From contig JAHHGV010000004.1 in NCBI GenBank assembly GCA_019359695.1, forward strand, positions 184,072 through 248,071: DNA of 64,000 nucleotides, read 5' to 3'. The stretch comes from Brasilonema angustatum HA4187-MV1. Lineage in GTDB: Bacteria; Cyanobacteriota; Cyanobacteriia; Cyanobacteriales; Nostocaceae. Positions 17,314-27,609 of the stretch are shown one piece after another. Each line of letters starts with the position of its first letter. Positions within the stretch are counted from its first letter, which is position 1. Under the pieces are notes generated by a model. The model was not told the DNA's origin. It saw only the letters and a program-made list of their open reading frames with translations, and did no database searches. A program made the position numbers and the translations under genes.

Positions 17314-19353
17314 GTGAAAATTCTGCTGGTAGAGGACGATCTCCCAACGGCAGCAGTACTGTGTGAGGTTCTCACGGCTCAGTACTATACGGTTGAACTG
17401 GCAACGGATGGTCAAGATGGGTTGGCATTAGCAACATCATCGAACTTTGACTTGATCTTGTTGGATCTGCTGATTCCCAAACTCGATGGTATTAGTCTTT
17501 GCCGTCAACTTCGCATTCAGGGAGTTCAAAAGCCGATTCTCTTACTCACTGCTAAAGATCAGAGTGCCGACGTAGTCAAGGGATTAGATGCAGGCGCAGA
17601 CGATTATCTCACTAAACCCTACAAGTTGTCTGAGTTGCTGGCACGGATGCGGGCGTTGCTGCGTAGAGGACAGACCGAGCTAGCGCCAACTGTACTGATG
17701 TGGGAGAATCTTTGCATCAACCCTGTGTCGGCAGAAGTGACTTACAAAGGGCAACTTATATCTCTAACCCCCAAAGAATATAGCCTGTTGGGGCTGTTCC
17801 TGCGTAATCCACAGCGTGTCTTTAGCCGCAGTGACATCATTGATCGCCTCTGGTCAATGGATGCCATACCTAGCGAAGGAACTGTGACTAATCTGATTAA
17901 AGACTTGCGGCACAAGCTAAAGGCTCAGGGAATGTCCGCCGAGGTACTAGAAACCGTCTATGGCTTGGGCTATCGACTTAAGACTCCACCGAAAACTGAG
18001 GAAACAAAGGGTGTGTTGTTTGGTGAACAGGACGAACAGACACACAGACTTGCACAGACAGGGAAAAGAAAACGTCAAACAAATCTTGCTTCAGTCAACA
18101 AAGTAATAGAACGTTACAAAGATACGTTTGCCCAACGGGTAACTTTGCTAGAGCAAGTAGAACAAGCTTTGCGCTTAGGGAAATTGCAGATCGAACTCCG
18201 GTACCATGCGAGCAACGAAGCACACAAGCTAGCAGGCACACTGGGATCGTTTGGCTACGAGATGGGATCAAAGTTAGCGCGGGCGATTGAACATTTCCTT
18301 ATGGGCGACAAGCCTTTAGCGCCAACGCAAGCCCCTCAACTCTCAAGACTCTTGAGTGAACTCAAAGGGACGCTTAGTAAACCTCCTACACCACCAACTA
18401 TCGAACAGTTTGAGCCAACTCAGATTCCTCTGGTGCTCGTTATCGATGATGAATCTTTGAGCAATCAACTGAAAACCGAAGCTATGAGTTGGGGAGTGCG
18501 GATTGAAGTTGCTAGCAATTGGGCGATCGCTCTGGCAGTGATTTCTCAATCTCCCCAAGCTGTTTTGCTTAATCTCAATGGACAAGATCCGATAGAAAAG
18601 GGCTTAACCTTGCTGCAAAAACTCAAGGAACAGCTTCCCACGACACCAATTTTGGTGATAGGTGAGCAAGACAATCTGACACACAGAGTTGCTGTTTCTC
18701 GTTTGGGGGTACAACGATTTTTACACAAGCCAGTGAGCACAGCTGAAATATTTGAAGCGATACGCGTTTGCGATAGACGAAGTCGTGCCGTTAGCGTAGC
18801 GTGTCCGCAGGACATAGGCATAGCGCCCCCTATGCCTAACGGCACGCTTGGGCTATCGGGGCTAGCGTCAAGCCTGAGCGCAAAGCGCACGCTGCGCGAA
18901 CGGCTTATCGCTCAAGTTCTGCCCAAATCTCAAGCTTCCGAAGCCAAAGTGATGATTTTAGATGACGATCCAATAGCACTGGAGCTATTAAGCAATCTGC
19001 TGCAACCTTGGGGGCTGAGGGTGAAGACTTTGCAAGATCCCCAACAGTTTTGGGAGGTATTAACTACCACAACGCCTGACTTACTCGTAATCGATTTGGA
19101 AATGCCAACATACAGTGGTGTTGATTTGTGCCGCGTAGTGCGACAAGATCCTAAGTGGGGAAATTTGCCGATTTTGGTGGTTACTGCTCATACAGACTTA
19201 GAATCGATTCAGCAGGTATTTGCGGCGGGAGCCGATGATTTTATCGGTAAGCCCGTAGTGGGACCAGAATTAGTCACCCGTGTTATCAGTCGCATTGATC
19301 GCTCCCGCTTACAGCAAGAACTAAAAATCTTAAAGCGGAGAATTGGAACTTAA
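17314..19353 (+). CDS. Multi-domain response regulator: REC-OmpR DNA-binding-Hpt-REC-REC
   Basis: Starts at GTG 17314 after GAGG. Domains: receiver 1 (residues 1-115, phospho-Asp51 in LILLDLLIPKLDG), OmpR/PhoB winged helix (about 127-223), histidine phosphotransfer domain (about 255-345, His304 in NEAHKLAGTLGSFG), receiver 2 (about 368-485) and receiver 3 (about 545-665, Asp in LVIDLEMP). In receiver 2 the phospho-Asp position is Asn420 (VLLNLNGQD), so it is probably not phosphorylated there. Receivers 2 and 3 are joined by about 50 residues encoded by an inserted palindromic repeat. It leads the operon with the kinase hybrid 58 bp downstream. Confidence 0.9.
   Translation: MKILLVEDDLPTAAVLCEVLTAQYYTVELATDGQDGLALATSSNFDLILLDLLIPKLDGISLCRQLRIQGVQKPILLLTAKDQSADVVKGLDAGADDYLTKPYKLSELLARMRALLRRGQTELAPTVLMWENLCINPVSAEVTYKGQLISLTPKEYSLLGLFLRNPQRVFSRSDIIDRLWSMDAIPSEGTVTNLIKDLRHKLKAQGMSAEVLETVYGLGYRLKTPPKTEETKGVLFGEQDEQTHRLAQTGKRKRQTNLASVNKVIERYKDTFAQRVTLLEQVEQALRLGKLQIELRYHASNEAHKLAGTLGSFGYEMGSKLARAIEHFLMGDKPLAPTQAPQLSRLLSELKGTLSKPPTPPTIEQFEPTQIPLVLVIDDESLSNQLKTEAMSWGVRIEVASNWAIALAVISQSPQAVLLNLNGQDPIEKGLTLLQKLKEQLPTTPILVIGEQDNLTHRVAVSRLGVQRFLHKPVSTAEIFEAIRVCDRRSRAVSVACPQDIGIAPPMPNGTLGLSGLASSLSAKRTLRERLIAQVLPKSQASEAKVMILDDDPIALELLSNLLQPWGLRVKTLQDPQQFWEVLTTTTPDLLVIDLEMPTYSGVDLCRVVRQDPKWGNLPILVVTAHTDLESIQQVFAAGADDFIGKPVVGPELVTRVISRIDRSRLQQELKILKRRIGT
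18757..18908 (+). repeat. Palindromic repeat embedded in frame in the response regulator
   Basis: Nested inverted repeats CGTGCCGTTAG (18784-18794) / CTAACGGCACG (18836-18846) and TAGGCATAG (18815-18823) / CTATGCCTA (18830-18838), followed by GCGTCAAGCCTGAGCGC and CGGCTTATCGC. These match the intergenic repeat vocabulary of this genome, but here they are translated into the linker between receivers 2 and 3. Confidence 0.8.
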
Positions 19354-19411
19354 ACCAAACAATTCGTCATTCCTAATTGATTCAAATATCAGAGCCACCT
19401 AACTTAAGTTG

Positions 19412-22400
19412 ATGATTACCATCCGAGGCTACCAACTGCTTACCCAAATCTACGAAAGTGTTAATTCTTTGGTGTATCGAGGTATCCGAGAGTCAGGTAA
19501 TCAACCTGTTATTCTCAAAGTTCTCAAAGATGACTATCCCACACCATCTGAGTTAACTCGATATAAGCAGGAATATGAAATGACTCGGAATCTCAATTTA
19601 GATGGAGTGGTTAAGGCTTATGGCTTAGAACCGATAGAAAGAACTCTAGTCATCATCTTTGAGGATTTTGGTGCAACATCCTTAACTCTATTAAAGGAGG
19701 TAGGAGGGAGTTTTTGCCTTTCCGCAATTTTTTCTTTACTAGAATTTCTCAAGCTTGCCATCAAGATAGCTGAGATTTTGGGTACGATTCATACTGCCAA
19801 TGTTATCCACAAAGATCTCAACCCCTCGAATATCGTCCTCAACCCGGTAACTGGACAACTCAAAATCATTGACTTTGGTATTTCCACTCTCATTACCCGC
19901 TCTAATCCGACTCTTAAAAATCCCAATGTTTTAGAAGGCACTCTAGCATACATATCGCCCGAGCAGACGGGACGAATGAACCGAAGTCTTGATTACCGTA
20001 CAGATTTTTACTCTCTCGGTGTTACCTTTTACGAACTGCTGACAGGAAAACTACCGTTTGAAAAGAATGATGCTCTAGAGTTAGTACATTGTCATATCGC
20101 TCAACACCCCATTCCACCCCATCAGCTTGTAGAGGGTAAAAGCGGTACAGCCATTCCCAAGACAGTTTCAGATATTGTGATGAAATTGATGGGGAAAACA
20201 GCAGAAGAACGATACCAAAGTGCTTGGGGACTAAAAGCTGATTTAGAAAAATGCCTTCAGCAGTTACAGACAACTGGCAAAATTGAACCGTTTTCTCTCG
20301 GTTCGACTGATATTTCTGACAAGTTTCAAATACCCCAAAAAGTTTATGGACGTGACGCGGAAGTTGAAACTTTACTGGTGGCGTTTGAGCGAGTCGCAGG
20401 GGGAGGAGAAAAAGAAAACCTGCAATCACCAGTCATCAATCACCAGTCACCAATTCAAGGGTTAAAATCCAAAATTGAGATGATGTTGGTGACGGGTTAT
20501 TCTGGTGTTGGAAAATCAGCTTTAGTACAGGAGATTTATAAACCCATTACTGAAAAACGCGGTTATTTCCTAACTGGTAAATTTGACCAGTTTAAGCGAA
20601 ATATCCCTTACTCAGCCATTGTAAGCGCGTTCGCCGGATTAATACAGCAACTGTTAACTGAAACTGAAGTGCAGCTTGAGCAATGGCGAGAAAAACTTCG
20701 ACTTGCTTTGGGTTCTAATGGTCAAGTCATTATTGATGTCCTTCCGGAAGTGGAACTGATTGTTGGTAAACAGCCATCTGTGTTAGAGTTAGGCGCTGCT
20801 GAGTCGCAAAATCGCTTTAATCTGGTTTTTCAAAACTTTATCCAGACATTTTGTCTAAAAGAGCATCCTTTAGTGATCTTTTTGGATGATTTGCAGTGGG
20901 CTGACTCCGCCAGCCTCAAGTTGATAGATCTGATGATGACAGATGCAGATACACAATATCTGTTTCTGATTGGAGCGTATCGAGATAATGAAGTCAACTG
21001 CACTCATCCATTGATGATGACTCTTGATAGGTTGCGTAATATTGGAGCGACTGTCAATTTTATTACCTTAGCTCCTTTACAAAGTGAGTCTATCAGTCAA
21101 TTAATTGCTGATACATTGCACGCAGACATGCCATCAGTCAGCCAGTTGGCATCCCTTATAGTGCGTAAAACTGACGGCAATCCTTTCTTCGTTAATCAAT
21201 TTTTGAAAACACTGCACGCGGACAATCTCCTTACCTTTGATTTTGAACGCAATGCTTGGCAATGGAACTTAGCTCAAATTCAGGCAACGAATATCACTGA
21301 CAATGTGGTGGAGTTGATGATTGGTGAGTTAAAGAAATTGCCGGAATCCACACAGCACATTTTGCGTTTAGCAGCTTGTGTTGGTGCTGAATTTGACTTA
21401 AAAACCCTTTCTATTATTTGTGAAAAATCTCAGGGCGAAATTTTTTCTGACTTAATGACAGCAGTTCAATCCGGATTAATCTTATGTATATCTGAGTTAG
21501 ATACGAACCTATTCATTCAAAATTATAAATTTTTACATGACCGAGTACAACAAGCAGCTTATGCTTTGATAGATGATAAGCAAAAAAAAAATATTCACCT
21601 AGAAATCGGTCGCCTATTGTTACAGAATATCTCAGTCGATGCTTTATTCGATGGGTTATTTGACATTGTTGATCATTTTAATCTTGGGGTTGAATTAGTC
21701 ACCTATCAACAGGAGCGAAATGAAATCGCCAAACTCAATTTGATGGCGGGTCAGAAAGCCAAAGTAGGAACAGCTTATGGGGCAGCAGTCGAGTATTTGA
21801 ATGTCGGGCTAAAACTCTTGAGTGCAGATAGTTGGCACAAAGAGTATGACCTAACCTTAGCTTTGTACGAAGAAGCAGCAGAGGCGGCGTACCTCAACGG
21901 AGACTTTATCACGATGGAGCCATTGGCTCTAGTTGTGTTAAACAATGCCAAAACAGTGCTGGACAAAGTAAAAGTTTATGATGACAAAATCCAAGCATAT
22001 GTGTCACAGGGCAACCTCAAAGAAGCCATTAATATTGGACTGCAAGTGCTAAATTTGTTAGGAGTGATATTACCAGAAGAACCGAGCCAGTTAGATATTC
22101 AAAAAGGATTGGAGGAAACAGCTTCACTTTTGAATGGGCAGGAAATTGAAGACTTAATTAGCTTGCCAAAGATGACCGAACCTGAAAAGCTAGCAGCGAT
22201 GCTTGTCCTATCAAGTATAGCATCAGCTTCATTTATAACGAGTCCCAATCTTTTTTTACTGATCGCATTATCAAAAATTAATCTATCTATTACATATGGC
22301 AATATAGAATTATCAGCATTTGCTTATGGTCAATACACAGTAGTTCTGTGTGGAATACTCCAAGACTATGAGTCAGCTTATAAATTTGGCAAACTTTCTT

Positions 22401-25400
22401 TAGTTTTGGGAGAACAGTTAAATGCTCAGAAAGAAAAAGCTAAAATCTGTCTGGGATTTGGTGCTCACTCAATGCACTGGAAGGAGCATGTCAAGGAAAC
22501 AATATCAGTTTTGATTGAGGGCTATCAAGGCGGAGTTGAAATTGGGGACTTTGAATATGCTGGCTATTGCGCCTGTTATGTGTGCGAACATTTATATTTT
22601 CTCGGTCACGAACTTACACAGTTAGAACAAGAGATAGCCATTTATAGTAAAGCGATCGCTCGAATCAAACAAGAAGCATCTTTTCATTGGACAGCCATCT
22701 TTCGACAAGCAGTTCTCAATTTGTTGGGTAAAGCTGAAAATCCCATCCGCTTATTTGGTAATGCCTATAACGAAGAGCAAAGCCTACCACTTGCTATCAA
22801 AGTCAATAACAGAATAGAACTTTTATTTTTTTACTTAAATAAACTTATATTGTGTTATTTATTTGGTGACACTCAACAAGCCGTCCAAAATGGAGTACTC
22901 GCTAAACAGTATCTAGAAGGATTCGCTACAATGCTAGTTACTGGTTTACTGCATTTCTATGATTCTTTGGCACATTTGAGTGCATTTGTCGAGGCTTCAA
23001 GCTCCGAAAAAGAAACTTATCTCAATCGAGTGAATATAAACCAAGAGAAGATGCAGAAATGGGCATATCATGCTCCGATGAATTATCTGCATAAATTTTA
23101 TTTAGTCGAGGCAGAGAAAGCACGAGTTTTAGGTCAATATTTTGAAGCCGAGGAGTTTTACGAACAAGCGATTCAAGGAGCAAGAGAAAATGAATATGTC
23201 CAGGAAGAAGCCTTAGCTTATGAATTAGCTGCTAAGTTTTATTTAGGGCGTGGTAGATTGAAGTTTGCCCAAACTTATATGCAAGAAGCTCATTACACCT
23301 ACACACGCTGGGGAGCAACAGCAAAGGTCAAAGATTTAGAAAAACACTACCCCCAATTTTTTCCCAAAACAAGTTCCCACGGCATTAAGCCTTACACCTC
23401 TAATGCAATTTTCAGCACCGATTCAAAAACATCTAGTGAACTCGATTTAAGCAGCGTTCTCAAAGCCTCACAAGCCCTGTCAAGTGAAATTGTGCTAACT
23501 ACCCTGTTAGAAAAAATGATGAAAATTGTCCTGGAAAATGCAGGGGCACAGAAAGGTTACCTTATTTTACAATCGCAGATTGAACCAGGGAACAAGAATG
23601 GGCAATGGGTAATTGAGGCATCAGGAACAGTTGATAATAATGAATTCAAGATTTTACCATCCATCCCGCTTGAAACTGTTGGTGGCAGCAGTCATACCCC
23701 AATGGTGTGTGATGCGATCGTCAATTACGTTATCCGTACCCAAGAAAGTATTGTTTTGAATGATGCTTTTCGTGAAGGCAATTTCATTCGTACTTCTTAC
23801 ATTGTTAAACAGCAACCGAAATCAATTTTGTGTGCGCCTCTGCTCAATCAAGGCAAACTGGTAGGTATTTTGTACCTGGAAAATAATCTGACAACTGAGG
23901 CTTTTACGCCAGACAGATTGGAAGTCTTGAAACTGTTATCTTCGCAGGCAGCAATTTCGATAGAAAATGCCAAGCTTTATGCTCAAGTGCGTGAAAATGA
24001 GAGGAGGCTGTCTCAATTTTTAGAGGCAATACCCATAGGTATCGGAGTGCTGGATGCTCAAGGTAGATCGTGCTATGCTAACCGAACGGCTGTGGAGTTA
24101 ATGGGTAAAGGAGTTGTGCCGTCAGCTACAGCCGAACAATTGGGAGAAGTTTATCAACTTTATGTTGCGCAAACTTCTAAGCAATACCCGAGTGATCAAC
24201 TACCAATCATGCGGGCGTTGAGCGGTAATCAGGCGATCGCGGATGATATAGAAATTCACCAAAAAGATAGGATTATTCCCGTGGAAAGTCGAGGAACACC
24301 CGTCTTTGATGAAAAGGGTAATATTGCGTATGCGATTACCACGTTTCAAGATATCACAGAACGCAAACAAGCTCAGCAGATTTTAACTGACTACAATCGT
24401 ACTTTAGAAAAGCAAGTTGCTCAAAGGACAGCCGCTTTACAAGAGAGTGAAGAGCGGTTTCGCCATGCGTTTCATGATGCTCCCATTGGTATGGCGCTGC
24501 TGGGATTGAATCATCGCTGGCTGCAAATTAATCCGATGCTAGGTGAAATGCTTGGCTGCTCTGAATCAGAGTTACTAAGCGTGAACGCTTTTGAGTTCAT
24601 TCACCCGGAAGATGTTCATCAACTTCAGGATTGCATCAAGCAAGTTTTGAGCAATGAAAACCGCAATGCTCAAGTAGAGTTGCGCTACTTGTGCCAGGGA
24701 GGACGGATCGCTTGGGGATTAACGAGCCTGTCATTGGTACGAGATTCTTACTACAAGTCTTTATATTACGTCACACAGATCCAAGATATCAGCGAACAGC
24801 GGGCTATTGAGCAGATGAAAAATGAATTCATTTCCGTCGTTAGCCATGAACTTCGCACCCCGCTCACCGCAATCCGAGGATTTTTAGGGCTGCTCAATAC
24901 TGGTATGTACGACAACAAACCCGAAAAAGCCAAACGGATGCTCCAGCAAGCTTTGACAAACAGCGATCGCCTTGTGCGTCTGGTTAATGACATCCTTGAT
25001 TTAGAACGCTTATCTTCGGGGCGAGTACAGCTTACAAAGGAAGTTTGTCAAGCAGAAGATTTAATGCAACGATCCGTCGAAGGGGTACAGTCAATCGCTC
25101 TTGGAGCTGCGATTACACTCTTGATTACTCCCACCAACGCTTGCGTATGGGCTTCGCCCGACTCAATCATCCAAATGCTGACCAATTTGTTGAGCAATGC
25201 CATCAAGTTCTCTGCCCCTAACTCGGTTATTACCCTGTCTGCCCAACCTCAGTTCAACTCAGTTCTGTTTGAAGTCAAAGACCAAGGCAGAGGCATTCCC
25301 GCCGACAAGCTAGAAACGATTTTTGAACGCTTCCAACAGGTTGACGTTTCCGATTCTCGTGCTAAAGGAGGAACTGGCTTAGGCTTAGCGATTTGCCAAA

Positions 25401-25507
25401 GTATTGTCCAACAACATAAGGGGAGTATTTGGGCACAGAGCAAACTGGGTGAAGGCAGCACTTTTTATTTTACATTGCCAATACCATCAAGAGAAAATCA
25501 TGACTAA
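19412..25507 (+). CDS. Ser/Thr kinase-AAA ATPase-GAF-PAS-PAS-histidine kinase hybrid
   Basis: I take ATG 19412 (a TTG precedes it). Domains in order: Ser/Thr kinase (about 1-280; HKDLNPSNIV, IIDFGIS), large AAA/STAND ATPase with P-loop GYSGVGKSALVQ near 362 and FLDDLQWADSA, an alpha-helical TPR-like region (about 770-1310), GAF (about 1345-1520), two PAS domains (about 1530-1650 and 1680-1795), then HisKA with His1812 (SHELRTP) and HATPase (NLLSNAIKFS, GGTGLGLAI). This matches the HstK-like dual kinases typical of filamentous cyanobacteria. It overlaps the next gene by 8 bp. Its signal is unknown. Confidence 0.93.
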   Translation: MITIRGYQLLTQIYESVNSLVYRGIRESGNQPVILKVLKDDYPTPSELTRYKQEYEMTRNLNLDGVVKAYGLEPIERTLVIIFEDFGATSLTLLKEVGGSFCLSAIFSLLEFLKLAIKIAEILGTIHTANVIHKDLNPSNIVLNPVTGQLKIIDFGISTLITRSNPTLKNPNVLEGTLAYISPEQTGRMNRSLDYRTDFYSLGVTFYELLTGKLPFEKNDALELVHCHIAQHPIPPHQLVEGKSGTAIPKTVSDIVMKLMGKTAEERYQSAWGLKADLEKCLQQLQTTGKIEPFSLGSTDISDKFQIPQKVYGRDAEVETLLVAFERVAGGGEKENLQSPVINHQSPIQGLKSKIEMMLVTGYSGVGKSALVQEIYKPITEKRGYFLTGKFDQFKRNIPYSAIVSAFAGLIQQLLTETEVQLEQWREKLRLALGSNGQVIIDVLPEVELIVGKQPSVLELGAAESQNRFNLVFQNFIQTFCLKEHPLVIFLDDLQWADSASLKLIDLMMTDADTQYLFLIGAYRDNEVNCTHPLMMTLDRLRNIGATVNFITLAPLQSESISQLIADTLHADMPSVSQLASLIVRKTDGNPFFVNQFLKTLHADNLLTFDFERNAWQWNLAQIQATNITDNVVELMIGELKKLPESTQHILRLAACVGAEFDLKTLSIICEKSQGEIFSDLMTAVQSGLILCISELDTNLFIQNYKFLHDRVQQAAYALIDDKQKKNIHLEIGRLLLQNISVDALFDGLFDIVDHFNLGVELVTYQQERNEIAKLNLMAGQKAKVGTAYGAAVEYLNVGLKLLSADSWHKEYDLTLALYEEAAEAAYLNGDFITMEPLALVVLNNAKTVLDKVKVYDDKIQAYVSQGNLKEAINIGLQVLNLLGVILPEEPSQLDIQKGLEETASLLNGQEIEDLISLPKMTEPEKLAAMLVLSSIASASFITSPNLFLLIALSKINLSITYGNIELSAFAYGQYTVVLCGILQDYESAYKFGKLSLVLGEQLNAQKEKAKICLGFGAHSMHWKEHVKETISVLIEGYQGGVEIGDFEYAGYCACYVCEHLYFLGHELTQLEQEIAIYSKAIARIKQEASFHWTAIFRQAVLNLLGKAENPIRLFGNAYNEEQSLPLAIKVNNRIELLFFYLNKLILCYLFGDTQQAVQNGVLAKQYLEGFATMLVTGLLHFYDSLAHLSAFVEASSSEKETYLNRVNINQEKMQKWAYHAPMNYLHKFYLVEAEKARVLGQYFEAEEFYEQAIQGARENEYVQEEALAYELAAKFYLGRGRLKFAQTYMQEAHYTYTRWGATAKVKDLEKHYPQFFPKTSSHGIKPYTSNAIFSTDSKTSSELDLSSVLKASQALSSEIVLTTLLEKMMKIVLENAGAQKGYLILQSQIEPGNKNGQWVIEASGTVDNNEFKILPSIPLETVGGSSHTPMVCDAIVNYVIRTQESIVLNDAFREGNFIRTSYIVKQQPKSILCAPLLNQGKLVGILYLENNLTTEAFTPDRLEVLKLLSSQAAISIENAKLYAQVRENERRLSQFLEAIPIGIGVLDAQGRSCYANRTAVELMGKGVVPSATAEQLGEVYQLYVAQTSKQYPSDQLPIMRALSGNQAIADDIEIHQKDRIIPVESRGTPVFDEKGNIAYAITTFQDITERKQAQQILTDYNRTLEKQVAQRTAALQESEERFRHAFHDAPIGMALLGLNHRWLQINPMLGEMLGCSESELLSVNAFEFIHPEDVHQLQDCIKQVLSNENRNAQVELRYLCQGGRIAWGLTSLSLVRDSYYKSLYYVTQIQDISEQRAIEQMKNEFISVVSHELRTPLTAIRGFLGLLNTGMYDNKPEKAKRMLQQALTNSDRLVRLVNDILDLERLSSGRVQLTKEVCQAEDLMQRSVEGVQSIALGAAITLLITPTNACVWASPDSIIQMLTNLLSNAIKFSAPNSVITLSAQPQFNSVLFEVKDQGRGIPADKLETIFERFQQVDVSDSRAKGGTGLGLAICQSIVQQHKGSIWAQSKLGEGSTFYFTLPIPSRENHD

Positions 25508-25877
25508 ACGCATCCTTGTTATTGATGATGAAGAATCGCTGCAAGACCTTATCTGCACTTGCTTGGAGGATTTGGGAGGGTGGGAGACACAATCTGCCCA
25601 ATCGGGTCATGAAGGACTTCTTAAAGTCCAAGGGTATGCTTTTGATGTTATTCTCCTTGATGTATCGATGCCCGAGATGGATGGCTTCCAATTCTACACG
25701 CAACTCAGAGCCAACCCAACAACTCAAACGATTCCGGTGATTTTGCTAACCGCTAAGGTATTACCGGACGAGCGTAGGCGTTTTGCTCAAATGGATATCG
25801 CTGGAATTATCACCAAACCCTTCGATCCAACCCTGATTTGCGAACAAGTAGCCCAACTGATGGGTTGGAGTCAGTAG
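25500..25877 (+). CDS. Single-domain CheY-like response regulator
   Basis: A 125-residue receiver starting at ATG 25500 inside the end of the kinase gene, so it is translationally coupled to it. The acidic pair (IDDEE), phospho-Asp54 (ILLDVSMPEMDG), Thr/Ser (LLTAK) and Lys (TKPF) are all present. There is no output domain. It is the likely direct phospho-acceptor of the hybrid kinase. Confidence 0.93.
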   Translation: MTKRILVIDDEESLQDLICTCLEDLGGWETQSAQSGHEGLLKVQGYAFDVILLDVSMPEMDGFQFYTQLRANPTTQTIPVILLTAKVLPDERRRFAQMDIAGIITKPFDPTLICEQVAQLMGWSQ

Positions 25878-25956
25878 ATCTTGGCGTTAAATTTTATAGC
25901 AGGGAACGCTTAACGCTTAACAGGGAACTACTAAGACGAAGCTAATTCACAAGTTA

Positions 25957-26001
25957 ATAAGCGCGATACGCGCAGCGTCAAGCCTCTGGCTTATCGCCCT
26001 C
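25957..26001. repeat. GCGATACGCG...GGCTTATCGC palindromic repeat
   Basis: Same family as 48979-49014 and the element inside the regulator at 18757-18908; the ends GCGATA and TATCGC pair. Confidence 0.7.
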
Positions 26002-26179
26002 TTGGATGGAATTTGTCGGCTGAGAATGAATCTACTATTTGAGCCAGAGTCGTTTGAGAAAAAATTTAGCATCCCTATAAGTTCCTTATTTTTTATTGAT
26101 ATGTTTAGCGCATAAGGTTGGGAAAAGGAAGTTTGAAAAAATCCCTAGCATTCTGACTGGAATAAAATGCAGCAACCTT

Positions 26180-26204
26180 GGTGTCCCCCCGGAGGGGGGA
26201 CACC
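26180..26204. repeat. Perfect 11-bp-stem G/C hairpin
   Basis: GGTGTCCCCCC-GGA-GGGGGGACACC. There is no T-run after it on either strand, and it is about 300 bp from the preceding stop, so it is probably a repeat or RNA-processing hairpin rather than a classical terminator. Confidence 0.6.
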
Positions 26205-26412
26205 GCCTCAAAGAGCTGCTATTGGATATAACTAGTTGATAAAGGCTGAAATATCCACACAGCAGGGTTTCTAAAAAACTTTTTTGTTTACTAACTTTTG
26301 CGTATTATTTCAGACACTTAATTCTTCGTAAGTATTTGAAACAGAGGTTCGAGTGTCCAACGCTTGTTGTTACTGCCGATTCAATCTCTTTGTTTTTTAA
26401 TCACAACTTAAG

Positions 26413-27609
26413 ATGCGGTATCAAGTTGCTGGTAGCCTTCGTAGTGACGATCTTTCATATATTGTTCGTCAGGCAGACGAACAACTTTATGCTAGCTTGA
26501 AAGCTAGCGATTTCTGTTATGTCTTAAACTCTCGCCAGATGGGTAAGTCATCTTTACTACAGCGGACAATTTTTCGTCTGAGATCAGAAGGCTATGAATG
26601 CCTTTATTTGGACATGAACAGGTTGGCTGCCAATAATCTTACACCAGAAAAATGGTATAAAAGCGTCATTCTTAGCTTGTTCCACAGCTTAAATTTAGGG
26701 CAACAGGTCAATTTTCAAAATTGGTGGGATACGCAAGCAGGAACTTGCCCGGTAAAGAAATTATACCAGTTCGTAGAAGAAGTGTTGTTGATACATATTC
26801 AAAGCAAATCTCCCAAAGACGGCAAAGCCGAACGCATTTTTATCTTCATTGATGAAATTGATAGTTTGTTGAGTTTGAATTTTCCTGTCAATGACTTTTT
26901 TGCTTGGATTTCTCATTGCTACAATCAGCAGGCAGACAACCCGAATTTTCAACGCTTGGGATTTGCACTATTTGGGGTAGCCAGTCCATCTGATCTAATT
27001 TCTGACAAATACCTCACACTTTTTAATATTGGTATCCCAATAGAGTTACATGACTTTCAACTGCATGAAGTCACTCCCCTGCTTGAAAGGTTAAAGGAAG
27101 CGATTAGCCAAAGCGAAGCTGTTATGCAAGAGATTCTCTACTGGACAGGAGGACAGCCATTTCTTACCCAAAAACTTTCTCAGTTAATAGTTCAAATTGC
27201 CTTGGAAACATCTAATAGAATAATTAATTTACCAAGACACACAGAAGCGTTATGGGTAGAACAATTGGTGAAAACGCACATTATCCAACACTGGGAAGAA
27301 AAAGATGAGCCAGAACACCTCCACACGATTCGCGATCGCCTACTTTTTAACAAACAGCGTGCAGTCCAATTGTTAAGTCTTATAGAGCGAGTGTTGCAAG
27401 CAGAGGAAAGTCAAACATCTGGTGTACCTACCGACAATAGTCCAGAACAGGCAGAACTTTTACTATCCGGATTGGTTGAAAAGCGCGACGGCTATCTTAG
27501 AATTAAAAATCCCATCTACCGCAGTGTCTTCAATTCTGAATGGGTGAGTAGACAATTAACCCAACTCAGGTTTACCGAAAAGTTTTCCAGAAGCCTTGCT
27601 AGCCTTTGA
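26413..27609 (+). CDS. AAA-like domain protein (AAA_35 type)
   Basis: A 398-residue protein of the cyanobacterial 'AAA-like domain' group: RQADEQLYASLKASDFCYVL at the start, Walker A SRQMGKSSLL, Walker B IFIFIDEIDSLL, and WTGGQPFLTQKL near residue 240. Relatives are often fused to WD40 repeats, kinases or CHAT domains; here the ATPase module stands alone, so any effector must be elsewhere. Function unknown, probably a STAND-type switch. Confidence 0.8.
   Translation: MRYQVAGSLRSDDLSYIVRQADEQLYASLKASDFCYVLNSRQMGKSSLLQRTIFRLRSEGYECLYLDMNRLAANNLTPEKWYKSVILSLFHSLNLGQQVNFQNWWDTQAGTCPVKKLYQFVEEVLLIHIQSKSPKDGKAERIFIFIDEIDSLLSLNFPVNDFFAWISHCYNQQADNPNFQRLGFALFGVASPSDLISDKYLTLFNIGIPIELHDFQLHEVTPLLERLKEAISQSEAVMQEILYWTGGQPFLTQKLSQLIVQIALETSNRIINLPRHTEALWVEQLVKTHIIQHWEEKDEPEHLHTIRDRLLFNKQRAVQLLSLIERVLQAEESQTSGVPTDNSPEQAELLLSGLVEKRDGYLRIKNPIYRSVFNSEWVSRQLTQLRFTEKFSRSLASL

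Larger units (their letters stand above)
25878..26412. other. Intergenic region with repeats
   Basis: No gene recognised. It contains a GCGATACGCGCAGCGTCAAG repeat (about 25960-26000, ending CTGGCTTATCGC) and a perfect G/C hairpin at 26180-26204. Confidence 0.5.
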
